NCBI GenBank assembly: GCA_029962745.1
Contig: CM057165.1
Coordinates: forward strand, 19,381,226-19,445,225
From: Echinometra lucunter
Taxonomy: Eukaryota > Echinodermata > Echinoidea > Camarodonta > Echinometridae
Reading direction: 5' to 3'
DNA: 64,000 nt
The translations under genes and the position numbers were made by a program. Shown here one piece after another: positions 11,930-23,460 of the stretch. Each line of letters starts with the position of its first letter. The first letter of the stretch is position 1. The notes beneath the pieces were generated by a model. That model was not told the origin of the DNA. It did no database searches and saw only the letters and a program-made list of their open reading frames with translations.

Positions 11930-13824
11930 GATAATAATGATAATAACAATACTAATACAGGAAACACCAGCAACAGTTTAAAATGATGCTTACTCCGAAA
12001 GCAGGACTATTATAGCCATTCGCCCTGATGGTTTTATCAAGAACTGCTGACATGAATTTCAAACATTAAAAAAAAAAACATATTTGAGTTAAAAATAATT
12101 ACCTGTGTAGTTTTCGATCGTATGGTTGACACTGGCGTTGTAAGGAGGAGCATACTGGTAATTAAAGATATATGCATCACCATCTTCCAGCATTATGGAG
12201 TCAACGCCTGCAGTAATACATTAGAAATACAGGAGTAATATTAGCTAAATGAAAGGAAGAAGTTGCAAATCTGAACCGGTCTACCCTCTTCTATTTCATA
12301 TTATCCTAAATTAAAACATGCATAAATAATAAGAAATAAGAAATAACATTTTTCGAGCTAGGATCATATTGCACGACGTGGAGTTCAAACCTAGAATCCT
12401 ATTGCACGAGTTGAAGACGAGTGTTCGATTCTTGAAAGGGCAATAATCATTTTGCTCACAAAAGAAATATCCAACAGTATTGTTACTCGTATTGCACCAA
12501 TCGTCATCAACTTAATCCAAGCAAAAGATTTTCACATCGTCTTTGTTTGTTTGTGTTTGTTACGGTTTTTCTTTGTTTGTTTCTTTACTTGAATCATTTG
12601 TATAGGGTCAATTTATGATGAATCCGGAAAGGCATGTATATTCGTATGCACTGCTCTGTAGGCAGAGATTTCTCTTAATATGTACAGATCTTGTGGTAGA
12701 TGTATTGGCATGGTCGATCTTTACCAACAGGGGTCGCTGATCCTGCCTCATCGAAGATAGCCCAGAAATATCCTGCAGTCCCCGTGACTCCGTTGATGGT
12801 GGTTATGAAATGGCCGTAGGTGGGGTCAACAGTTGCCTTGAAGCTAAAAACGTGAAATGAAAATATAATTGATGATGAATTTTAAAAAAATAACAGGCCT
12901 TAAAGGAGAATTAAACCCTGGGGGAAAATCCTTTTTTCTTAATCAAAAGAGAGGATAGGGAGAAGCAATTTTCTAAAAACGTTCCATCAAAAACGGTTTA
13001 GATCATGAAATGGGTGCAAGAAGAAAAATTGAAAAAGAATTCCAGAGATATCGTGATTGCAAAATTTGATGCTATATCGCAATATGCTACTACTTGTAAA
13101 GGTTACAAAAATTAGTCCAAACTTCGGAGATCTAAGTTTACAAGTTATTTATCCCGTATAGAGATCCATCAAAATAAGAAAAGAGAAAGTTATGAAAGTT
13201 TGAAAAGTATAAGTTTACTTTCTATGGCGATTGGCAATGTTTACTTCAAAATGGCAGGTTTTGAAGGGCAACTCTCAATATGTTTTGAACTAAAAATTTC
13301 ATATTTTCTCCATTACCTCTAAAGATGCTGCTTGTATCTTTGTGAACTCAAATACATTTTCTAATGATATATCTTGAGCTGAGAAGGAGACGAGCTGCAC
13401 CTTCAGAGATAATGCAGAAAATGTGAAATTTGTGTCCAAAACATAGAGAGAGAGAGAGAGAGTTGTCCTTCTAAACCTGCCATTTTAAAGTAACCTTGCC
13501 AATTTGAGGATCGCCATAGAAAGTAAATTGAGACATTTCAAACTTTCTTATTTCGTAACCGTTTTTGTAGAACCTTTTTTAATTGCTTCTTTCTGTTCTG
13601 GCGTTGTCACTCTAAATTCAAAGGTATAACCATGATCGTTCGGCAAGCCAGAACTTGACCCCTATTTCGCGGCGTTTCAAGTACATTTTCAGCCATTTTT
13701 ACTCCTATTTGGCACAAAACGGGTACAAATTGGCCTTTAAAAAACACCCCCATTTTTGGCATTCCAAGTAGGATGGGGTCAGGTGTCTCCTAAGCAACTT
13801 ACCTCTCCAGCAATCTTGTTGATC

Positions 13825-13864
<40 letters not shown>

Positions 13865-16800
13865 CTCTCTCTCCCCCTCTCTCTGTCTCTCGCCTCTCTA
13901 TCTTTCTATTTCTATTTTTCGTTTCTTTTTCTCCCTTCCTATTTTCTTTTTTCTTTTCTTCTTCTTCTTCTTTTTTTTTTTTTTTTTTGGGGGGGGGTCT
14001 CTCTTTCTATTTTTCTCCCCCCTTAATTTTTAGAATAATTATTCTTATCATCCCCTGAAGGGGGGAACCATCGAAATCTAACGATAGGTAGAACAATTAG
14101 TGCTCCCGTATCATGTACCCCTTGGCTGGCCATTACGCCAATGTAGCTATTATATATGGACATAACCGGTTCGACCTCGTTTATCGGACCACGTCGCGAC
14201 CAGCACATAATCCGGATAAGTGTTGTGACCGGTTATGAAAGATTTCTTTTTAAATGCAGGTTTTCAGTGAGGTTTGCATGTGAAAGCTCTACATATACAG
14301 AACGGCACCGATATGTCTTGTACATGTGACGGGCGTGTGTGCTAATGACAGTTATTGTGTACAATGCACATGACCCAATAACCTTTGGTTAATTTGAGCG
14401 AGTTTTAAGCGAGTTTTGCAAAGTATTTTCAGGTGGATTATGAGTGAGAGCACATTATCTGCACTGCGAGATCGCGTCCGGTTGCAGAGCGATCAGTATC
14501 AGAGGCGTCGATCCTGGGGGGGGGGGGGGCAGGGGGGGGGGGGGCAGTTGCCCCCCCCCCCAAAGAAAATTTCGGGGGGGGCAAAGATATCATTTTGTGC
14601 AGCTCGTGGTTGACAAAGATTTTGGGACGAATCCATATAATTTGCCCGGATCGGTCGTTGACTTTGCTCGCTATAGTAGAAACAGAATGGATTCGGACTG
14701 CAAGCGAGGTAGCTAAAACAGTGTCATATTCGGCACACAGGTGATCGGATGTATTATTTAGATATCATACAGGCATGACAGGTTTATAGTGTATTCTGAT
14801 GATAATGATAATAATAATATTCCCTTCTTGTATAGCGCATATCACATTTTTATCACATTTTTACGATGACGAAATAACACTTCTATCATATGGAAAAGGG
14901 TATATTTTTCCTCGCTCGCTGCGCTCGCTCGTTTCATATTAATGGTTTTGAAAAGCAAACGAATTCAGTGAGATGAGACCGAATAGATAATGTAAAGGCT
15001 TCATTGGTTCACAGCGTAATTTGCCGAAGGGTTTACTACATCTACCATGAAAAACAGTGTGTGCTTCCTCGCTCGCTTCGCTCGCTCGTAATATTAAAAA
15101 AACAGAGTGGTTTGGAGGGCAGCAACAATGGACCAGCGATGTGACAAAATAGAGCCCATATTTGGCAGTGAAGTAACCATATACATATATATATATATCA
15201 GGTATCATTTATGCCTATATGATAACTAAACTCTTCTCTCATAACAAGAAATTCGTTATTTTTTGCTCGCTCGCTTCGCTCGCTCGCAAAATTGAAAAAA
15301 AAAAAAGATCAGGATGGTTCACATAGCAAGTTGCTTAATTTTCCCCCAATTTGAAAATGCTTCACGTTGATAAAGGCCTATGTTTTATGTATATATATAT
15401 ATACATACATATTTGTGAGGGGGTGTGTGTGCATGTGTGTGTACAAATAGTAGCCGTGGGTTCATCTCCGCTTGGTCGTTTTGCCCCCCAATCCGAAAAA
15501 TGGATCGACGCCTCTGATCAGTATAAGGGAGACTTTATAAACGAGGTCAAAATTACTGTACTCTTAATGCAGAGGATTTCAAATTCACTTTTGGAGCCTA
15601 TATATTGGAGATCACTTCTGTTTGGAGTTGAACCCACTCCAAATCTTGTATGGATCTTCACTCCAAAGCAAAGTGAGTCCTTCTAATCATCTCTTCTATG
15701 ATAGAGTGGCTTCCCACTTACGTAAAGTTATCCCCATGTTGCTGACTAGCTGCCAACATGCCTTGCCAGAGGTTTGCCCCCTCTGGCACCTCGTACTGCA
15801 TCCTGCAGATAGTCGTGCCGTTGACGCTGTTGTCCACCGAAATGAAGTTGGTGATCTTAGGGACTTCTCCTTCGGGCAGGGGTGTACAGTAAAATCCATC
15901 TCCTGAAATATCAACAATAATGGAATATCTTACATGGAATGCTAATTTTTCTTAATTTTGGTTTTATGATTCAATAAAACATACAAATATAAAAAAAAAT
16001 ACAACTGAGTTCGCTCGGTGACTTCCGGTGATGCATAGGGATCACACGAAGGAGTAGTTATTGGCAAGGTGCAGCCTGTCTCCATCTTAGCTCAAGATAG
16101 TGTCATGGGAAAATGTATTTGACACAAATTATGCTGAGTTCACAAAGAGACAAGCAGCAGCTTTAGAGATAATGGAGAAAATCTGAAAATTTGTGTACAA
16201 GGCATATTAAGAGTTGTCCACAAAACCCGCCATTTTGAAGCAACATTGCCAATTTGAGGATAGCCATAGAAAGTAAATCGAGAGTTTTCAAACTTTCATA
16301 ACTCTTGTCATTTTGTAACCGATTTTGATGTAACTTTTTTTTTAATTGCTTCTCTCTATCCTCTCTTTTCATTAAAACTGATTTTCCCCAGGGTTTGGGT
16401 TCCCTTCAACACATTCGTGATGAAGTCAGAATTGCTTAGCTTCACGCAAGACCTGGAGCCAGTTGCACAAAACTAACCATTGATGGTAACTTTGCTATAT
16501 CAATGGTAAATTCTATGGAAACTATGAATTTGATTGGCTGTTGAGCACTGTTACCATGGCAGTTGCCATTGATAGCAGAGTTAGCATTTTAATTAATGGT
16601 AAGTTTTATGCAACGGGCCCCTGATCAGCGCCATGAATACGCATAACTAATATAACTGAATGGGTAAAGAAAAATAAAGAAATTGGGAAGTTAAACGAAA
16701 TTATTGTGGACAAAGGCATAGCCATGCTAACAATAATTCAGAGAAAGAGGGGGAGAGAGGGGGAGAGAGAGAGAGAGAGCTTGAGAGAGAGAGAGAGAGA

Positions 16801-19156
16801 GAGCTTAGAAATTAACAAGATAGACCTTGATTGACAGAAGATAAAATACATTAGGCCAAATGAAAATAAATCCTAGTTTCTCTTCATCTCCTCCTACCTT
16901 TTCTCGGCCTGCCTCATAAGAGGCATTTTATGTACAGGAAAAATATCAAGTATCAAATGACACGGAACCTCTCCTTTTCAATTTGAAAATATCCGGACGA
17001 GGCAATAGAAATCACTAATGCTTGGCCTCAACACAACAGGAATAGTTACGCCGCATGACTTTGTATTGCAGCATCCGGGTCACGTTCGAAGAATTCTGAG
17101 TGCTACGGTGGCTGTAGTAATATGATTGCAGGGTCGTCAAGGAGAACAGTACATAGTAATGATGACTAATGAAGCTAAACCCTATCGGTTAACAAAACAT
17201 AATAATACTTTATAATTATAGTCAATACGCACGACGTGTTGGCAAAACGGCAAAATGAAACGCACTTTATATTACAAATCAAATCATATTTATTGAAATA
17301 AAAATCCAGAATTTTGGATAATCATCAATGCAACAACACATTTTACAAACGAATCGTTTAATGGAAAAAATAAACAATTTAAAAGTATAAAGATAACGAA
17401 TGTACGTGCATGCCTGGGTCCTGCCCGTGGGTGTCGATTCATGTTTTGGAATGTAGTAAACGCTCGGCGAATTAAGGAGCGAAGTGAGAGAGTGCATGGG
17501 GGTGGGGGGGGGGGGAATGGGCGTTGCTAGAATATTTTGAATGGAGGTGTAAGACCTGAATATGCCGACAAATAATTGTTTGGTGGTGACCCAAATTTTG
17601 CCAACAGCTATGCCACAATCTAATCTACCCCAAACACAAAAACACACAAAAAAAATATTTTCAAATAATATCACAGATATAGATCTTTAATACTTAAATG
17701 GAATGTATAGGGGCAGGGCTTTTTTTTTAAAGTTGCATGTGGGAGCTGACGCTTCTTGCTATATCATTAGCCATCCTGTTTTTTATTTTTCTTGAGCAAA
17801 AAAAAAAAATCCACTCTTTGTTATGGTAGAATTGTTATTTTGTCATCAGGATGATATATCTAAATGATATTTGTGGTCACATCTCGCTGCCAAAATGGGA
17901 CCCTATTTTTGCAATTCGCTGGCACAGCATCCTTGCTCTCCGAAACCTTAATTTCCAAATATTACAAGCGATTTTTTTTTTATTATTTTTTTTAGAAGTG
18001 TTATTTCATCAAAATGCACTACAGGACCATGAGATATTTTAATATTATCAGGTCCACTTACCAAATTGTTTGCTTTCCGAAACCATACTTTTTTTTCAAA
18101 ATTATATGAGAGAGCGAAGCGAACGAGGAAAAAACACCCTTTTTCCCCGGTAGAAGTTTTGATTCGTCATCCAAACACATATATCTATGAGGTATTTAAA
18201 TGATATTTCCGTCACCTTGTTTGCCAAATTTGTTTGTTTTCCGAAACAATCCTGTTTCCTAAAAATTATACGAGCGAATAAAGCGAGCCAGGAAAAAAAA
18301 AACACTCTTCGTCATCAAAATATAGGCTTAGGAAATACATGTATCTAATATAATGAAACACCTATCTCCCGAATATGAATCTATTTGGGCACCTTGCTTT
18401 TCAAATTTGTTTGCTGTCCGAAACCATCCTGTTTTTTTTTTTTTTTTTTTTTTAATATCATGAGCGAGCAAATTATTTCTTTATGACGTCGATTCGTAAC
18501 CATGCAAAGTGCGCCCAATAACTGTTATAAAAATTATGTACACGTTCCTGCAGAATTTTAGTCGGACACCTCGCTGCCCAAATATAATAATATTCGGATA
18601 TCTCATTGCTGGAATGAGAGTACTTGCTGCCCAAAACCATCATTTTTCTAGATTTCACGAGCAAGCACAGCGATCAAGACAAGTGAGGAAAATTGGGAAA
18701 TTTGTATCCTGAGAACAAGTTCCAGTGTATTGCTACTCACTTCTAGTAACGAACCTTTTCAGCATCTTCTGGGCACTGTTTCATCAGTGTTCATGAAAGT
18801 TGTCAGCACTGAAAAGTTGTCATTCTCTGACAATTACCATAGTAACAGTCAGTGACCAGTGCTTCTCAGCCAATCAAAACCAAGAATTTTACTGACATTG
18901 TCAGAGAATGACAACTTTCATGAAACGGTGCCCGGTTCTCTTAGTTCGTACGACAGGGTATTGGTCACATGCCGTTATCTTCTGAAAATTCTTCTTCTTA
19001 CAGGTCAACTTGCCGCTCGCTTCCTTGCAGTTATATTCATTTTATTCCCAATTTATCCATTTAAATACCGCAAAGATGCAAAAGCATTATGTAAATAAAA
19101 TAACAAAATAATGACGATGTCGTTGGTTTGGTAATTGTACGAATAATAATCATCAC

Positions 19157-19198
<42 letters not shown>

Positions 19199-20930
19199 TA
19201 TCATCACCGTCATCATTGTTCATTCATTTATTCATTATTTTTGTCAGTGTGTTATTTTTTTACCGTGAATTATTGGGGAATGAAATACAGGCCACCCCCT
19301 ATACATGCCCTACACTGTAAAAAATATTGGGTAAAATTTTAACCGGCACGAAGGTAATTATATGTCCAACTAACTTTGGGCAATATTTTACCCAATGCGG
19401 GAAGCATATTATTGTCCAGTAAGGGTAAAAATAAGCAGTAATTAGGCCTACTTTCTGAGAATGAGCAAATTTCCATCAAATTGGATAAAAAGAAATGCTC
19501 AAAGAAATGCCCAAAGTTGGTTGGACACATAATTACCCTCAGGGTACATTTTTACCCAATATTTTTTTAGAGTGTATGTGAAATATCGGGGGGGGATCGA
19601 TTCCCCCCCCCCCCCCTCCCGGGATCGACACCAATGCTTCTGCCACTATTGAAGTATAATGGTAAACATATCCGGGTTATGTTCAAAGAATTATTACAGA
19701 GCTGCCTACTTCAACTTTCGAAGACAAAACAAACGGAAACCGACATTGTGTGTACAGTTGGTTAAAACCAGAGCCCCGGGAGCGCCCCCACACAATTTCT
19801 ACTAAAGAGTACAAATAACAATTAACAACTCATAATTTGTTTTATTAAATGAAATCTTTAGTAAATTATTGTTTGATAAATTTTGATATATTGACAAGAA
19901 TCAGTAAATTTGATTTCATGTTCTTTGTGAAATAAAACGAGCTGGCAGAGAATAAGGCATCAAAAGGTTTTTTTTTCTTTTATGGAGGTGCCACTTAGGA
20001 TTCTTTTTATCCTACATAGCAAGCAAATATCGATTCCTAGTATATATAGGCTTTACTTTTTATTGCTTCAAGAGCAATTCTCAAAAGTTCCGCTTTCATA
20101 CAATAATGATTTCACCTTTCACAGGAATAATAACAATAGGCAATGCGATAGAACTGCAATGTAATTTCTATGTTATTTTGGGGTTTTTTGTGTGCATACT
20201 TTCAATTTAACAGTACATTGGCAAGATTACAGACCGGCTCTGTGTATGGAATGGGTTTTTTAAACTGAGTACACCTTAACGAATATTTTTGGTTCCCGAT
20301 TATTTTCCTTTTTGTTCACTGTACAGTGATATTTTAAGACTTAGGCAAAAGCCTGACTTCGCTATAGCCCTTTCTTTACTTTATAAAAAAATGGCAAATT
20401 AACGGAACAAGCCATGTTCGTTTTTTTTTTTGAGGAGTCTAATCCTAATATATAAAGGTCATAATGACTGTAAAGGAAAAGAATAAATAATTTGGTAACT
20501 CCCTTGTAAATAATAAACACTGAAAGAAATGAAAATAGGGAATAATAATTGCGTAGCTCCCTCAATGTTCCCCAGAGCTGTCATCCATTTTGAATCAAGG
20601 GTTGAAAAAAACGCCTCCGCCGGGAATCGTACCCGGGTCACTGGCTTAGAACGCCAATGCCTTACCACTAGACCACAGAGGCGGGCCAGCAGTTAGGTGT
20701 GACCGAATTCAATTGACCGACAGACAGATTTCCAACCTTTTTTGATCCTTTATTTTGTTGCAGATGAGTTAATGAACAATGAGAAGCCGCATGCCGCAGT
20801 TGGATCTTAGCTAGAAGCCTGGGGCGCGTTTCATGAAACCGTCATAACTACAAGATCAACGACATCTCGGAGTTGTCGGTCATCTTGTCTGCTAAGTGAG
20901 TTGCCAAAGTTGTTTGCATTTGTCAAATTT

Positions 20931-20974
<44 letters not shown>

Positions 20975-21356
20975 TTTTTGCAAATTTGAGATATTTGAAA
21001 CTGAAGTTGCAAAAAAAGGAAATATAATACATTAGATCATTAAAAAATCCAAACTTTTTCCTTCATATACAATGAGTGAGGTATCAAAATAATGGAAAGT
21101 ATTATTTTGTTTTTATACAATGGTGGTATGGTGGTGTAACTTTAAAACAGTAACAAAAACGACGTTTATCTCTTTTTGCAATCAAACTTTACAGTTATCA
21201 TTATAAATAAATGAATAGTTGAATTGAGAAATATTTCAACCGAGTTTCAATCATAAAACGATAATCCATACCAAACTCACCTTCTTGATTACCGTACACA
21301 CATCCACTGAGGAGGGCAATACACGCCGCGGTGATCAATTTCATCATGACTGTCAT
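9959..21356 (-). CDS. Secreted/GPI-anchor-like protein with two transcobalamin C-terminal-like (DUF4430-type) domains
   Basis: There are seven exons on the minus strand: 21356-21281, 15902-15722, 12843-12725, 12207-12103, 11737-11527, 11016-10904 and 10119-9959. Together they give 966 nt, or 321 residues plus TAA. Every junction is AG/GT with matching phase (1,2,1,1,2,1). Residues 1-22 form a signal peptide ending CVYG. Domain 1 (about 27-160) has MQYEVPEGANLW, YGHFITTING, YFWAIFDEAG, PVGVDSIMLEDGDAYIFNY, matching the order of motifs in DUF4430, the fold that forms the C-terminal domain of transcobalamin and intrinsic factor. Domain 2 (about 161-290) is a diverged repeat ending MLSDGDQIVFVF. 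Nine N-glycosylation sequons are visible. The tail 299-321 (small residues SAGA, then a hydrophobic run to the end) looks like a GPI signal. The cobalamin-binding alpha-barrel is absent, so vitamin B12 binding is not implied; the ligand is unknown. The start is the first Met of exon 1; a second Met follows three codons later. Confidence 0.9.
10180..10380. repeat. AT-rich degenerate minisatellite
   Basis: Repeated variants of AGATTAAGAATATTGTAATATTC occur several times in about 200 bp downstream of the splice acceptor of exon 7, inside intron 6. The unit B copy is at 28500-28730. It is followed by G-rich low-complexity sequence (10404-10580). No function is apparent. Confidence 0.5.
11868..11930. 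repeat. (AAT)n microsatellite
   Basis: A long run of ATA/AAT trinucleotides in intron 4 of the DUF4430-type gene. It generates poly-Asn and poly-Ile frames that are not genes. Confidence 0.9.
12905..13620. repeat. Long foldback repeat in intron 2 (same family as 3835-4290)
   Basis: The left arm begins AAACCCTGGGGGAAAATCC and continues with GAGAAGCAATT and CTTTCTATGGCGAT. The right arm carries GGATCGCCATAGAAAGTAAA and AATTGCTTC, pairing about a centre near 13370. A partial counterpart in unit B starts at about 28940, where the left arm is lost with the exon 3-6 deletion. Confidence 0.65.
14500..15516. mobile_element. hAT-like non-autonomous DNA transposon, unit A only
   Basis: The 15-bp terminal inverted repeats are perfect: CAGAGGCGTCGATCC at 14500 and GGATCGACGCCTCTG ending at 15516. 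An 8-bp target duplication ATCAGTAT flanks it (14492-14499, 15517-15524). Unit B keeps a single uninterrupted ATCAGTAT near 31983, proving insertion after, or only in, this copy. The CAGAGGCG terminus and 8-bp TSD fit hAT. The interior has G/C runs and three copies of a CTCGCTCGCTTCGCTCGCTCG-like motif near 14912, 15068 and 15265. There is no transposase frame. It sits in intron 2 of the DUF4430-type gene. Confidence 0.92.
16060..16410. repeat. Foldback-family repeat, partial copy
   Basis: It shares AGGATAGCCATAGAAAGTAA, CCATTTTGAAGCAACATTGC and AATTGCTTCTCTC with the families at 3835 and 12905, but only part of the palindrome is present. It lies in intron 1. The unit B counterpart is at about 32540-32870. 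Confidence 0.6.
16452..16623. repeat. Foldback MITE, TGCAYAAAACTWAC family (unit A)
   Basis: The left end CAGTTGCACAAAACTAACCA pairs with GGTAAGTTTTATGCAACGGG at the right. Internal GATGGTAAC and GTTACCATGG motifs mirror each other. It belongs to the same family as 643-803; the unit B copy is 32916-33086. Confidence 0.7.
17760..18720. repeat. Degenerate tandem array in intron 1 with CGAGCGAAGCGAGCGAGG-type motif
   Basis: Units of roughly 160-190 bp repeat CCGAAACCATCCTG, a T run, then GAGCGAAGCGAACGAGGAAAA (near 18111 and, degraded, near 18271), then a TTCGTCATC segment. The motif is the complement of the TTTTTCCTCGCTCGCTTCGC motif found inside the hAT-like element at 14500-15516, so the array probably derives from such an element in reverse orientation. 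The unit B copy is at about 34120-35070. Confidence 0.6.
18771..18933. repeat. Foldback MITE, GGGCACYGTTTCAT family (unit A)
   Basis: GGGCACTGTTTCATCAGTG at the left pairs with CATGAAACGGTGCCC at the right. Internally GTTGTCATTCTCTGACAA is mirrored by TTGTCAGAGAATGACAAC. The unit B copy is at about 35129-35291. Confidence 0.7.
19311..19576. repeat. Foldback MITE, ACACTGTAAAAAATATTGGG termini (unit A)
   Basis: TACACTGTAAAAAATATTGG at the left is mirrored by CCAATATTTTTTTAGAGTGTA at the right. The arms also pair through TAATTATATGTCCAACTAAC and GTTGGTTGGACACATAATTA. TA at both borders suggests TA target choice. The unit B copy is 35659-35922. The minus frame across 19339-19530 is a shadow of the palindrome. 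Confidence 0.75.
20450..20682 (-). mobile_element. tRNA-Arg-derived SINE (unit A)
   Basis: The head is the tRNA-like segment 20682-20612. The body continues on the minus strand with CAACCCTTGATTCAAAATGG, GATGACAGCTCTGGGGAAC, GAGGGAGCTACGCAATTATT and TATTTACAAGGGAGTT. The same head and body occur on the plus strand at 39592-39812, and a 3'-decayed head occurs at 37013-36958, which shows a dispersed retroposon rather than a single-copy tRNA gene. Confidence 0.7.
20612..20682 (-). tRNA. tRNA-Arg(UCU)-like sequence, probably the SINE head
   Basis: The minus strand reads GCCTCTGTGGTCTAGTGG... and ends GGCGGAGGC. The 7-bp acceptor stem GCCTCTG/CGGAGGC closes with one G-U pair. A box A match TGGTCTAGTGG is present. 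The anticodon loop GTTCTAA gives UCU, and box B is GGTACGATTCC, one base off GGTTCGATTCC. The fold is intact, so a transcribed tRNA cannot be excluded. The shared flanking body in other copies favours a SINE origin. Confidence 0.5.
20932..20972. repeat. (AT)n microsatellite
   Basis: About 20 AT units in intron 1 of the DUF4430-type gene. The homologous run in unit B is near 39813-39848. Confidence 0.9.
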
Positions 21357-22269
21357 TTCTGATCTAACTGAGACCTAATAAAAACCTCTTAGCACGGATG
21401 CAAGAAGTTCGAAGCTGAAGCAAACTTCCAGAAAATCGCATGCAGTAGTGCTATGCTTTATACAGGATACAAAACGCCTTGCTAGAAAATATTGTTGCTG
21501 ATACTTCCGCGAGTATAACCCTGTTATTTATATGTTTTTATGAAGAATTACTTGACATCATTGTAAACATTGAGCTTTGTTCTGGGCGTGGCCTGGCCTA
21601 AGCCAATGAGGAGCTTTCTGTATCACATGACGTAGGAAAATAGAACTCAATGCTACCGTTCTATGAACGTTCGTTTCACTGTGCATGGCCTGCCTTTTTG
21701 GTTTGCGGCCAATGGCCAATGCACAAAATGGTGTCTTCACACAGAATTTGTTTCTAAAAAGTAATAGGAACTTATACCGAAGTCATTTCCACCACGTATG
21801 AACAGCTGAACTAAGAATATAGTTACGAAGGAAGTGACATGAGAGAAAGAGAATGGTTAGGTCCTGATAGCAGAGACTTGTAGAAATTACGTCATATTTA
21901 CGTCTTTTTAAAGTCGTGTCAGACGTCTTATCTACGTCATATATTTACGTCTTTAAGACGTCATTCTGCAACAGCACAAGACGTAAAATAAGACGTCGTA
22001 GTTTTACGTCAATTTAACGTCATATTGGTCCACAAAGGACTTATGATGCCTTTACGACCAAAAGGAAGCTCTCAGACTGGTAAAAAATCACGTCATATTT
22101 ACGTCTTTTCACGTCATGCTATACGTCTTGTTTACGTCATTATATTACCAATAGAAGACGTCATAAAGACGTCTTAAAGACGTCAAATCTGATTTTAAAT
22201 CATTTCAAAACATATAAAACATTATGGCGTTCTCTCTTTGTTAATGTTCTGGCCTTTAATATGTCGTCC

Positions 22270-23061
22270 TATAGACCAATTTCACAACGCAAGAGGGCAG
22301 CAGACTGTTCGACACAGTTCGCCATACTGGGGTGGGCGCTCCAACTTTTATAGTACACAAGTCAATAGCGCGTTATGTACATTCGTTTGATTTTTTGTCT
22401 ATTTTGACCAGTATATGCAGATTTATTTTAATATTTTCAATGAGAAATTATCAGGGAAGTTCAGGTCGCAGCTGTGCGGTGCTCAAATGCCACAAGGATT
22501 AGAGAAAGTTTAAAAAATGGAAGCTAACTGAGTGCGAAATTCACTCGCTTTTGACTCATGAAGCCTGTTTGTGTGAGAAGCCGTACTCCCTACACAGGTT
22601 TCCGTAAGCAATGTGAAGGAATTCGTCGCCAGTGGGTAAAAACATCAACAGAAGGGGCTTTTAAGTCAAGAAACATTATCATTATGTACTTGGGCGTAAA
22701 ATTTAATGAGTGAAAACTTGACTTTGTAAACAGGGTAAGATTTAGGGCTCCCGTTTACTACGGCTTCTATGCTGCAATCGAACTTTTACTGACAAAACTA
22801 AGTTGAAAAACCATCGAAATTACAAAAATACATCATACCTTCATCCGTCAGATATGACCATTGTCTTACCTCATCTACCCATGTATACATGCTTTATTTT
22901 ATTGATCTAGAATAAAGTAAATGGAACAATATCGGGGCATATCTCATATCTTACATTCATTTTGTACACAGAGCCAATCGCGGTCAGCGCGCTTGCACAC
23001 AGCAGCAATGGCGTCGCCGATAGAGGGCCAAATACATAAACCGGCCGTGAAATTGGTCTAT
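22270..23061. mobile_element. TIR element GACCAATTTCAC carrying a THAP remnant
   Basis: TATAGACCAATTTCAC at the left is mirrored by GTGAAATTGGTCTATA at the right, giving a 792-bp element. A shorter relative with the same termini and both end segments, but without the middle, lies at 27673-27962 in unit B, a typical internal-deletion derivative. The middle holds a degenerate THAP-type coding remnant. Confidence 0.7.
22505..22670 (+). pseudogene. THAP zinc-finger domain remnant
   Basis: One plus frame reads KKWKLTECEIHSLL, EACLCEKPYSLHRFP and then a stop. Shifting frame gives QCEGIRRQW and, after another shift, NINRRGF. The order Cys, Cys-x-Cys, PYSLHRFP, RRQW, NINR matches the pattern of THAP domains (C2CH zinc finger with a conserved FP before a basic tract). 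At least one stop and two frameshifts break it. THAP domains occur in P-element-like and other DNA transposases, so this is probably decayed transposase sequence. The match is by pattern only. Confidence 0.5.
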
Positions 23062-23111
23062 ATTAACCCTATACCCGCACATCCTACATCCTATACCTGA
23101 CTATATACCGA

Positions 23112-23146
<35 letters not shown>

Positions 23147-23460
23147 GCATCGCATCGACATTACTATATATAAAAAAAATATACATGGACTGTAGTGTAG
23201 CTCTTGTAAAAAACAGTTACAAATTACAATTTTATTATGTATTTCTGAATAACCTGCCCATGACATTGACTGAATTGTGTACAACATGATAATCGATGGA
23301 AGTACATTTTTTCATTAAATCAATAGTGGAATCATTGCATAAAATATTAAAAATCTAATGTTATCTTTCTATTTCCACAAATTTCTTTACGAAGATCTTT
23401 ACGAAGGTCTGACTGCCACGAAGGTCTGACTGCCGCAAAGATTTAAAATACGTCTTTTCA

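Noticed and set aside
14416..14716. Frames with Gly-rich or Pro-rich segments
   Set aside because: They start in intron sequence and run through G and C runs of the hAT-like element.
15696..15917. 73-codon minus frame overlapping exon 2 of the DUF4430-type gene (and 32156-32377 in unit B)
   Set aside because: It is the wrong frame of a real exon. The correct frame joins exon 1 and exon 3 in phase and encodes the DUF4430-type motifs.
17279..17674. 131-codon minus-strand frame in intron 1, with a related frame in unit B (33732-34043)
   Set aside because: The frame differs between the two units by frameshifts and has no domain. A nearby AATAAA on the minus strand might mark a transcript end, but that is too weak to call a nested gene.
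19150..19210. Regular CAT trinucleotide run that could suggest a CRISPR-like array
   Set aside because: It is a simple microsatellite in a eukaryotic intron, without spacers. No CRISPR array is present in the window.
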